Shown piece after piece: positions 1 to 5,807 of a stretch of DNA of 7,731 nt (the first letter of the stretch is position 1; the number at the start of each line of letters is the position of its first letter). The translations under genes and the position numbers were made by a program. The notes under the pieces are model-generated. The model ran no database searches and was not told the DNA's origin. It saw nothing but the letters and a program-made list of their open reading frames with translations. Source of the DNA: Planctomycetota bacterium (GTDB lineage: Bacteria; Planctomycetota; Phycisphaerae; Phycisphaerales; SM1A02). The stretch covers positions 1 through 7,731 of the forward strand of contig JAPULD010000430.1 of the NCBI GenBank assembly GCA_027295365.1, given 5' to 3'.

Positions 1-513
1 GAAGAGTGAGATTTCGTCCCATGGCATGTTATGAGCGTCGGAAAGGATCGTGATGTCCCGTGCGAATCGGGCGATGAGCTCGGACTGACGTTCGCGCTCG
101 ATCCGGGCGTGGGCCATGGTCCAATGCATGATGCCGATTCCTCCAGCGTCAGGCGGGTCGATCCGACGTAGCAGAGCATTCTCAACGAATGAGAAGTACA
201 CGCCGATCGCGAGGAGGGCGAGAACCCAGGCGAACGTTCGATGACGACGAAGCCTGGATCTTCGCGAGGGGGCTCTGGAGGCAATCAGCCCCAGGGTCGT
301 GGTCACCAAAATAAGGGGGGTCGGTATCCACAACAGATACTGACTCCACAGGAAACGATCGGACAACCCGCGCCCCGTCAGCCAGGCGATGAGCAACAGG
401 CTGGCGAGCGACATGAACAGCATTCCCGTCCAGGCCAGGAACGTACGTCGAATGCAGAATGGAGGTTGATCGTGGTCGGGGGTCAAGGCGGCTGATGATA
501 GCGAGTCATCCAT
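1..513 (-). CDS. Membrane protein with three N-terminal helices, 3' end outside window (possible EEP-family domain)
   Basis: The minus frame is open without a stop from the ATG at 511-513 to base 1, giving 171 codons of a longer protein. It starts MDDSLSSAALTPDHD. Three hydrophobic segments follow at about residues 24-46, 60-80 and 93-111, with an arginine-rich stretch (about 80-92) between the second and third; by the positive-inside rule that loop is cytoplasmic. After helix 3 a soluble, probably periplasmic domain begins: 'GIGIMHWTMAHAR', a helix, then 'DITILSDAHNMPW'. This resembles the opening of endonuclease/exonuclease/phosphatase (EEP) domains (strand with hWN, helix, 'DPDivvLqE'), but the usual metal-linked Asn would be Thr132, so the family is a guess. 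The start overlaps the upstream permease stop by 8 bases (ATGGATGA) with no Shine-Dalgarno, which suggests translational coupling. An in-frame ATG at 529-531 would add six residues. That the gene is real is fairly sure; its function is not. Confidence 0.68.
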   Translation of the reverse strand, partial: MDDSLSSAALTPDHDQPPFCIRRTFLAWTGMLFMSLASLLLIAWLTGRGLSDRFLWSQYLLWIPTPLILVTTTLGLIASRAPSRRSRLRRHRTFAWVLALLAIGVYFSFVENALLRRIDPPDAGGIGIMHWTMAHARIERERQSELIARFARDITILSDAHNMPWDEISLF

Positions 514-2290
514 ACGCGAGCGGCGCCACATACACGCAGACCACGCCACAGATGAGGGTCAGGGGTCCGCCAAATCGGAGAAAATCAAACCAACCATATC
601 CGCCCGGTCCCATGATCATCATGTTGGTCTGGTACCCGATTGGCGAGATGAATGACGAGGAGGCACCGATGGCAATGCTGACTGCGAAGGGCATGACGGG
701 ATAGCCCGCCGACTGCGCGGCTTGGAATGCGATGGGGAAGATCAACGCCGCAGCGGCATTGTTGGTCATGACCGAGGTGAGCAGGACGGTCAGGACATAC
801 ACCCCGGCCAGCATGCCCCGCAGACCCAGAGGCGTCGTCCAGTTCAGGATCACGTCGGCAAGGTCACCCGCGAGGTTGGTCTTGAGCATGGCGTTGGCGA
901 TGCCGAACGCGGCTCCGATCACGATGAGCACCTGCCAGTCCACCGCCTGTCGACCTTGCGTTCCAGTGCAGCAACGACTCAACACCATCAGCATGGCGGC
1001 GCACAGCGAGGCGGTCATGATGTCAAGAAGCCCGGTGGAAGCGCAGATCACCAGCCCGGCCAGAATTGACAATGCGATCCAGGTAAAGCTCCAACGAGGC
1101 CGGGGCGAGTCATGCAATGTGCTGACCAGATAGAACGCCGAGGAATTGCGATGCAGATCGGTGAAGTCGTGGGGGGCCTCCAGCAGGAGCGTATCCCCCG
1201 GCTTGAGGACGATGTCGCCGATCTTCATTTTGATGCGTTCGCCCGCTCGATGCACGGCGATGATCACCGCATTGTAGCGATTTCGAAAATCACCCTCGCG
1301 TACCGACTTGCCCACCAGGGGCGAGGATTCCGAAATCACCGCCTCAATGAGTCGACGATCGTGATGCTTCGCCGCAAGCTTGTCGATCTGCTCCGTGTCT
1401 GGTTTGAGACCGGGGATCTGTTGCAGGTCGACGACCGACTCGATGATGCCAGCGAAACCCAATCGATCGCCTCCCCGAAGCACCTGGTCGGGGCCGACGG
1501 CGACAAGTCGCTCGTCCTCTCGATCAATCTCGGTGAGAAAGAGCCCTTCCAGGTGACGCAGCCCCGCGTCTTCGATCGTCTTGCCCACGATCGGGCTGCT
1601 TTCATCGACGCGCATCCACGTCGTATATTCGCGGGGATCATCGCTGATGGGTGCCTGATCCTTGGCGACGGGAAGCAGCCAACGACCGGCGAAGATGACA
1701 TAGAGCAACCCCGCGAGGGCTACGGGTATACCCGCCTTGGCCAGCGTGAACATTTCAAATCGAAGCAAGTGCCCGGTGCTATCGAACACTTCACGCTCGG
1801 CCAACAATTCGCCCACCACGAGGTTGGTGCTGGTCCCGATCAGCGTACAGGTGCCTCCGAGCATGGCCGCGAACGAGAGGGGCATGAACAGACGCGAGGG
1901 ATTGAGGTTGTTCTGCTTCGCCCACCCTGAAAGTACGGGCAGGAACATCGCCACGATCGGGGTGTTGTTGACGAACGCGCTGAGTCCCGCCACGGGAAGC
2001 AACAATCGACCTTGTGCTTCCAGGGGAGACTTGGGTCGCCCCAGCAATCGACGTGAGACCAGGATCATGGCCCCGGTCTCCTTGAGGCCTTGGGCCACGA
2101 TGTACAACAATCCCACGGTGATCACGGCCGGGTTGGCGAATCCCGCCACCGCCTCGGAGGGTTCAAGCACTCCCGCGACCAGCAACGCCGCCAAAGCGGT
2201 CAGGAACACGATGTCCGCACCGATACGCCTCGTCATGAGCCCGACGACGAGCAGCAGAAGAATGCCAGCGGTAAAGGTTGATTGCGTCAT
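506..2290 (-). CDS. SLC13/DASS-family permease with two TrkA-C (RCK_C) domains, putative sulfate transporter
   Basis: This 594-residue inner-membrane protein is probably a sodium- or proton-coupled anion importer. The N-terminal membrane half (about residues 5-208) carries 'FVNNTP' (106-111) and 'GTSTN' (152-156). Two TrkA-C-like domains follow at about 224-296 and 312-378, each opening with a '(S)SP(I/L)VGK' turn. The C-terminal membrane half (about 400-594) carries 'MTNNAAA' (508-514) and 'SPIGYQTN' (549-556). The two Asn/Thr motifs match the paired SNT sodium/substrate hairpins of the DASS fold. This permease-RCK_C-permease order is typical of the SLC13 subgroup that includes algal and cyanobacterial sulfate transporters; sulfate as substrate is inferred, helped by the upstream PAP phosphatase. 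I chose the ATG at 2288-2290 because 'MTQSTFTAGILLLL' begins a normal first helix. A GTG at 2360-2362 with a weak AAGG upstream would add 24 residues. Family assignment is sure, substrate is not. Confidence 0.92.
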   Translation of the reverse strand: MTQSTFTAGILLLLVVGLMTRRIGADIVFLTALAALLVAGVLEPSEAVAGFANPAVITVGLLYIVAQGLKETGAMILVSRRLLGRPKSPLEAQGRLLLPVAGLSAFVNNTPIVAMFLPVLSGWAKQNNLNPSRLFMPLSFAAMLGGTCTLIGTSTNLVVGELLAEREVFDSTGHLLRFEMFTLAKAGIPVALAGLLYVIFAGRWLLPVAKDQAPISDDPREYTTWMRVDESSPIVGKTIEDAGLRHLEGLFLTEIDREDERLVAVGPDQVLRGGDRLGFAGIIESVVDLQQIPGLKPDTEQIDKLAAKHHDRRLIEAVISESSPLVGKSVREGDFRNRYNAVIIAVHRAGERIKMKIGDIVLKPGDTLLLEAPHDFTDLHRNSSAFYLVSTLHDSPRPRWSFTWIALSILAGLVICASTGLLDIMTASLCAAMLMVLSRCCTGTQGRQAVDWQVLIVIGAAFGIANAMLKTNLAGDLADVILNWTTPLGLRGMLAGVYVLTVLLTSVMTNNAAAALIFPIAFQAAQSAGYPVMPFAVSIAIGASSSFISPIGYQTNMMIMGPGGYGWFDFLRFGGPLTLICGVVCVYVAPLAYG

Positions 2291-2417
2291 TATCGAGGTG
2301 AATTCGAACTGAACGAAAAAGGGGATTTTCAAGGCCAGGAGGCATATTCGAGAAACTGGCACTCGCCTTGTATTCGACTGAATACCAGTCAGACGTTTCG
2401 CGCAAATTTTGCTTTTT

Positions 2418-3452
2418 TCACGCCTTCACAGTCTCGGCGATTCCCAATTTCTCAATGCTCTCGATGATCTGCTCGTGCAGGCCTGGGACTGCGCCGATGA
2501 CGCCTCGATTCGAAGTCAGGCCCCAGCCCTGGCTGAAGTCGAGGGGCTGCCCCAGGATGTCGCTGACGATCGCGCCCGCTTCCGTGGCGATGAGCGAGCC
2601 CGCGGCGTGATCCCAGATCTTTTCCACGTAGGTAGAGCTGGTGGGCATACGAAAATACGCATCGGCCTGATTTCTCGCGACGACCGCATACTTGCACTGG
2701 CTGTCGAGTCGAACCGGCGTGCTGGCGATCTGCAGGTGTTCAAGAATTCGTTGCGTATCGCTCTGTTTGGAATGGGCTTTTTCGACCGAGCCGCAAGTTC
2801 GAATATCGGCGCCGGTTTGATAGGTTCCGGCTCGGATGGAACGTCTCGTCTTGTCAGAGAGCTCCGTATTCAGTTCGTATTCCCAGGCCCCCTGGTCCTT
2901 GATGGCTCCGTATAACGTACCGGTGTCATCGGCTTGATCCAGAGGAAGGGCATGATCCGAAGGCAGGTTGGGGCAACCCATGATGCCCATCGTGACTTGC
3001 CCATCCTCGATGAGCCCCAGAGCGATGGCGTATTGCTGACCTCTCAAGAAGCCCTTGGTGCCGTCGATCGGGTCGAGGGTCCAGTAGTGGCTGGCCTTGG
3101 CGTCGTGGTTGCACAGGTCGATGGCGTCCAGTACCTGATCGAGAGTGATGTCAGGGCGATGACGACGTACCGCCTGATGGACGGCTTCGCAGACGGCTTC
3201 CTGCCCCGGCTGACGCAGGGCGTCTGCATTCTCTTCGCCCACAATCAGCGGAGCGCCCAAGCGCTCGTTCAGTTCCATGCCCACGATCGCCTGGACCGCG
3301 AAGTCGGCCACGGTCACCGGGCTTCGATCGTCTTTGGTTATCTGGCGTATGTTTTCGAGATCGCGCTGGACCACCCGGGCGACATGGCTTGCTGAGGCGA
3401 CAATCGCGAGGGCTGTCTTCAGGGTTTCTGGGGATGTGTTCATCGAAGACAT
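2418..3452 (-). CDS. 3'(2'),5'-bisphosphate nucleotidase (HAL2/CysQ-like, inositol monophosphatase superfamily)
   Basis: This 344-residue cytoplasmic phosphatase should remove the 3'-phosphate of PAP (and possibly PAPS), giving AMP (or APS); PAP accumulates when sulfate is activated and reduced. The superfamily metal and catalytic motifs are all visible: 'SPVTVAD' (44-50), 'GEEN' (72-75), 'DPIDGTKGF' (127-135, metal-binding Asp127 and Asp130) and 'WDHAAG' (280-285) followed by 'EAG' (291-293). The Lys in DGTKGF and overall length favour the HAL2-type PAP phosphatase branch over inositol monophosphatase (about 260-270 residues). I chose the ATG at 3450-3452 because AGAGGAG lies 8 bases upstream; the GTG at 3459-3461 overlaps that site and the ATG at 3441-3443 is 17 bases from it. 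The permease gene follows 127 bases downstream on the same strand. Family is sure; PAP as substrate is very likely. Confidence 0.93.
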   Translation of the reverse strand: MSSMNTSPETLKTALAIVASASHVARVVQRDLENIRQITKDDRSPVTVADFAVQAIVGMELNERLGAPLIVGEENADALRQPGQEAVCEAVHQAVRRHRPDITLDQVLDAIDLCNHDAKASHYWTLDPIDGTKGFLRGQQYAIALGLIEDGQVTMGIMGCPNLPSDHALPLDQADDTGTLYGAIKDQGAWEYELNTELSDKTRRSIRAGTYQTGADIRTCGSVEKAHSKQSDTQRILEHLQIASTPVRLDSQCKYAVVARNQADAYFRMPTSSTYVEKIWDHAAGSLIATEAGAIVSDILGQPLDFSQGWGLTSNRGVIGAVPGLHEQIIESIEKLGIAETVKA

Positions 3453-3460
3453 CTTCGGCA

Positions 3461-3467
3461 CTCCTCT
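3461..3467 (-). promoter_or_regulatory. Shine-Dalgarno AGAGGAG for the bisphosphate nucleotidase
   Basis: The minus strand reads AGAGGAG, then 8 bases, then the ATG at 3450-3452. This site decides the start among three clustered candidates, because the GTG at 3459-3461 overlaps it and the ATG at 3441-3443 is too far away. Confidence 0.75.
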
Positions 3468-3524
3468 GCGAAACGCAAGTTGTAGCGAATTGCAAGATCA
3501 CTTAGCATTGAGTCGCTTCTTCCG

Positions 3525-3544
3525 CTTGGCCATGGAACGCCAAG
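3525..3544. repeat. 6-bp inverted repeat in the divergent intergenic region
   Basis: CTTGGC (3525-3530) and GCCAAG (3539-3544) form a perfect 6-bp dyad around an 8-base spacer. It sits between the minus-strand nucleotidase start and the plus-strand RDD gene, about 75 bases from each. It could be an operator or simply chance. No convincing -35/-10 pair was found on either strand in this 146-base gap. Confidence 0.35.
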
Positions 3545-3586
3545 GTCCGCTTTGGGGAGTAGCATTTCATCCTGAGTCGAAAAAAA

Positions 3587-3592
3587 GGGGAG
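3587..3592 (+). promoter_or_regulatory. Shine-Dalgarno GGGGAG for the RDD gene
   Basis: GGGGAG lies 6 bases before the GTG at 3599-3601 and supports that non-ATG start. Starting there keeps the first cysteine pair (residues 6 and 9) of the N-terminal zinc ribbon; the next in-frame ATG, at residue 15, would lose it. Confidence 0.7.
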
Positions 3593-3598
3593 CTTGTC

Positions 3599-4282
3599 GT
3601 GGAATATTCACCCTGTCCTTTGTGCCACAGCTCGAAGAAGATGCGCAAGCCGCTGAAGCTATACGGCGTCCCGATCTGTCGAAAGTGTTATTACCGATTC
3701 GCCAGCAACCGGCAGGCCGCATATGTGTTGGACTGGATTGCGTGGGCATTGATTACGATCGTAATCGTGATCGGCTTTGATAAAGCGATGATCTCGCTTC
3801 AAGTGTCGATTGGAATGATCGATATCCTGGAGTTTTTGTTTTATTGGTTCCTGCTGCCACTCGTGTTCTTTTGCAAGGATGGTTTTGCCGGACACTCGTT
3901 GGGAAAGCTGATTTGTGGCGTGCGGGTCCTTCATCGCGAAACTTTTGAGCCGATCGGATTCGTGCCATCACTGAAGCGCAACCTGCCTCTGCTGGTTCCT
4001 TTCATGCCATTGATCATTGCGTTTCTGTTGCAAAAGGGATATCGGCTCGGCGATGGCTGGGCGAAGACGAAGGTCATCTGGAAGAAATATGCAAAGCACC
4101 CGGTCTTCACCGGATTGCTCGCGTGTGAGCATTGCCATTACGACCTGACGGGCAACGAGACCGGGATCTGTTCGGAATGTGGTCATGCCATCTCGAGCAT
4201 CAACCAGCAGCAACTCGGCAAGATCCCGCCGATACAGTCAGTTCCAGTTGTGCAGGATCGATCCGACATCCCCATGGAGTGA
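3599..4282 (+). CDS. RDD-family membrane protein flanked by two zinc ribbons
   Basis: This 227-residue protein has a soluble four-cysteine N-terminus, an RDD membrane domain and a second four-cysteine ribbon at the C-terminus. The first ribbon is CPLC (6-9) with CRKC (27-30). The RDD domain starts at 'RQAAYVLDW' (Arg38, Asp45), has hydrophobic segments at about 42-60, 76-92 and 129-145, and contains 'KDGFAGHSLGKLICGVRV' (93-110), the conserved second half of the family. The last ribbon is CEHC (176-179) with CSEC (191-194), including the 'YDLTGN' wording common in planctomycete zinc ribbons. The RDD family is defined by conserved Arg and Asp residues and has no settled general function; some members are linked to ion transport. 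The ribbons may bind zinc or a partner in the cytoplasm. It is the only plus-strand gene here, divergent from the nucleotidase and convergent with the channel, so probably its own transcription unit. Base composition looks less GC-rich than its neighbours. Confidence 0.87.
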   Translation: MEYSPCPLCHSSKKMRKPLKLYGVPICRKCYYRFASNRQAAYVLDWIAWALITIVIVIGFDKAMISLQVSIGMIDILEFLFYWFLLPLVFFCKDGFAGHSLGKLICGVRVLHRETFEPIGFVPSLKRNLPLLVPFMPLIIAFLLQKGYRLGDGWAKTKVIWKKYAKHPVFTGLLACEHCHYDLTGNETGICSECGHAISSINQQQLGKIPPIQSVPVVQDRSDIPME

Positions 4283-4377
4283 GGGATAACTGGATTCGAC
4301 TGACGTGGTGTACAAACCGATCCGAACCTAAGGATGGTGAAGTGTGACACGTATGTTACGAATACAGGCGGTCACGA

Positions 4378-5511
4378 TCAGTTGCCCAGGTACTTGCCTT
4401 CGATTTCCGCCCAGCGATCACTGGCGAGAATTTCGAGCATCGCACGATTGATCGCCTCGCGATGGGGGCTGCCGGGCTGGAGGGCGAAGCCGTACTGCTG
4501 ATGGTTGAAGGTGATGGGCAGGATCGTGGCCCGGCCTTCCGGATCGAGATTGGCGTGGTATTGCAGGATCGGGGCGTCGTAGACGAAGGCGTCCTCACGA
4601 TCTGCGATGATCGCGTTGATGCCTTCGGCCGCATCAGCGTAGGTGTTGGCATTGATGTCGCGATTACGAAGGAAGCTGAGACTGGTCGAGTTCGCGACGG
4701 TGCCGACCCGGTTGCGCACGAGGTCTTCGGGGCCACTGATGCTCGATTCGAGTTGCGAAACCGTGATCACGGACGCGATCGCCGCGGTGAAGGTCGAAAT
4801 CGCCATCAGGCTCGCGAACATCCAGATCAGCCCCACCACGCGACCGGCGAATGTGACCGGAGCCTTGTCGCCATAGCCCACCGTGGTCATGGTGACGGCC
4901 GACCACCACAGTCCGGAACCCATGCCCTTGATCGGATTGCCCCCAAATTGTTCTGCGTTCTTGTTACGCTCCAGGAACCACACGAGCAGGCCGATGGCGG
5001 CGAGGATCGCCAACATGAACATGATCAGCTTGATGAACTGCCAGGAGATCAGACCCCGGATGGCGTTGAGATACGACCCGCCCCCGGTGGGGACCGCGAT
5101 GCCGAGTCCCGACGAATAGTAGCTGTGGCTGAAGTCAACTTGCTGTTCGCGCTCTGACGTGATCGAGAGAGCCGCGACGCCCACATCGAGATCACCCGAT
5201 TCCAGGTCCTTGAACATTTGAACGAGTTCGACCTCTCGATACTCGATCTGGAATCCGAGCGTGTCCGCCACTTCCTCCCACAGTTCGATGCTGATACCCG
5301 ACCACTCGCCATCGTCGCCCTTGATGGAAAAAGGGGCCGAAGCCTTGGTGCCCACGACGAGGGTCGTTTCCGACGAGGATTGGGCGTTCGCGTCGTCTGT
5401 CTGAGCGGCGACTATCTGAGGCAAGGAGGCCAGCCCGACAGTCGCAAGCACTAGCAAGGCCGGAGTCCGAAGGAGATGATGTTGCAGAACATTGCGGAGG
5501 GAAAGCGGCAT
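4378..5511 (-). CDS. GluR0-like ligand-gated potassium channel (periplasmic amino-acid-binding domain split by a K+ pore)
   Basis: This 377-residue protein has the prokaryotic ionotropic glutamate receptor layout. A signal peptide spans about 1-36 with likely cleavage after 'VAA'. The first half of a type-3 solute-binding fold (S1) runs about 46-142, helix M1 158-181, the pore loop 200-217 with the potassium filter TVGYGD (210-215), helix M2 about 223-250, and the second binding half (S2) about 256-375. M2 holds 'STFTAAIASV', at the place of the SYTANLAAF gating motif of animal receptors. Ligand-contact positions typical of amino-acid binders look present: Arg121 in 'TSEREQQVDFS' for the carboxylate and Asp312 in 'VYDAP' for the amino group. 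It should open a K+ conductance in the inner membrane when a periplasmic ligand, probably an amino acid, binds. AGAGAGG lies 5 bases before the ATG. It is convergent with the RDD gene, with no transport genes nearby. The architecture is sure; the ligand is unknown. Confidence 0.93.
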   Translation of the reverse strand: MPLSLRNVLQHHLLRTPALLVLATVGLASLPQIVAAQTDDANAQSSSETTLVVGTKASAPFSIKGDDGEWSGISIELWEEVADTLGFQIEYREVELVQMFKDLESGDLDVGVAALSITSEREQQVDFSHSYYSSGLGIAVPTGGGSYLNAIRGLISWQFIKLIMFMLAILAAIGLLVWFLERNKNAEQFGGNPIKGMGSGLWWSAVTMTTVGYGDKAPVTFAGRVVGLIWMFASLMAISTFTAAIASVITVSQLESSISGPEDLVRNRVGTVANSTSLSFLRNRDINANTYADAAEGINAIIADREDAFVYDAPILQYHANLDPEGRATILPITFNHQQYGFALQPGSPHREAINRAMLEILASDRWAEIEGKYLGN

Positions 5512-5516
5512 AACGA

Positions 5517-5523
5517 CCTCTCT
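5517..5523 (-). promoter_or_regulatory. Shine-Dalgarno AGAGAGG for the ligand-gated channel
   Basis: The minus strand reads AGAGAGG, then 5 bases, then the ATG at 5509-5511. This supports the start that gives a complete signal peptide. Confidence 0.7.
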
Positions 5524-5540
5524 TAGGATGAATCAGCGCA

Positions 5541-5556
5541 CCACGAATTGGCGTGG
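5541..5556. repeat. 5-bp inverted repeat in the channel leader
   Basis: CCACG (5541-5545) and CGTGG (5552-5556) form a perfect 5-bp dyad with a 6-base loop, 29 bases upstream of the channel ATG. It is short enough to be chance, but sits where a 5' leader structure or operator would be expected. Confidence 0.3.
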
Positions 5557-5574
5557 AAAATGCACGAAACACGA

Positions 5575-5595
5575 CCCTGAGCTTCAAACTCAGGG
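5575..5595. repeat. 7-bp GC-rich inverted repeat (possible terminator or leader hairpin)
   Basis: CCCTGAG (5575-5581) and CTCAGGG (5589-5595) form a perfect 7-bp stem with a 7-base loop. It is the strongest hairpin in the roughly 300-base gap between the repeat-protein stop at 5808 and the channel start at 5511. On the minus strand it lies about 210 bases after that stop and 64 bases before the channel ATG. It lacks a clean U-tract on either strand, so a classical intrinsic terminator is not certain; a channel-leader hairpin is equally possible. Apart from this and the 5541-5556 dyad I see nothing in the gap, and no open frame there looks like a gene. Confidence 0.45.
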
Positions 5596-5807
5596 CTTTG
5601 CCTCTTCTTCGGTCCGAAGCCCATGCCGAGTTGAAACGGGTTGCATTCCTGGCGTGAGATTCGTCGGATCTGGCGAGATCACGAGGGTATTGAGAAACGA
5701 ACGAAAACCGGTTGCTCAGAAGCTGAAGGACATTCGGCACTGGACCATATTCGTTCTAATCGACGCCTCCACATCCGTAATCACATGCATCAGTGAATCC
5801 GTGTTTC

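Noticed and set aside
241..495. Plus-strand 84-codon frame near the left edge
   Set aside because: It has low-complexity Gly/Gln/Arg composition and lies opposite the minus-strand membrane protein, which has real hydrophobic helices.
1112..1930. Plus-strand open frame of about 272 codons opposite the permease
   Set aside because: It is antisense to clear SLC13 and TrkA-C coding sequence, rich in Arg/His/Gly as expected of a GC-rich shadow frame, with no domain signal.
2400..2418. GCAAAATTTGC-like palindrome followed by T6 on the plus strand, resembling a terminator
   Set aside because: The stem is AT-rich and weak, it points in the plus direction where no gene ends, and the run is A-rich on the transcribed minus strand.
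4283..4377. Convergent gap between the RDD gene and the channel, examined for a bidirectional terminator
   Set aside because: Only 4-bp dyads (for example CGTA-TGT-TACG) were found, with no T-run, so no terminator can be supported.
5555..5590. TTGAAG-N17-TGCATT on the minus strand as a promoter for the channel
   Set aside because: It matches the sigma-70 consensus at only 4 of 6 and 3 of 6 positions, and the -35 overlaps the hairpin; too weak to call.
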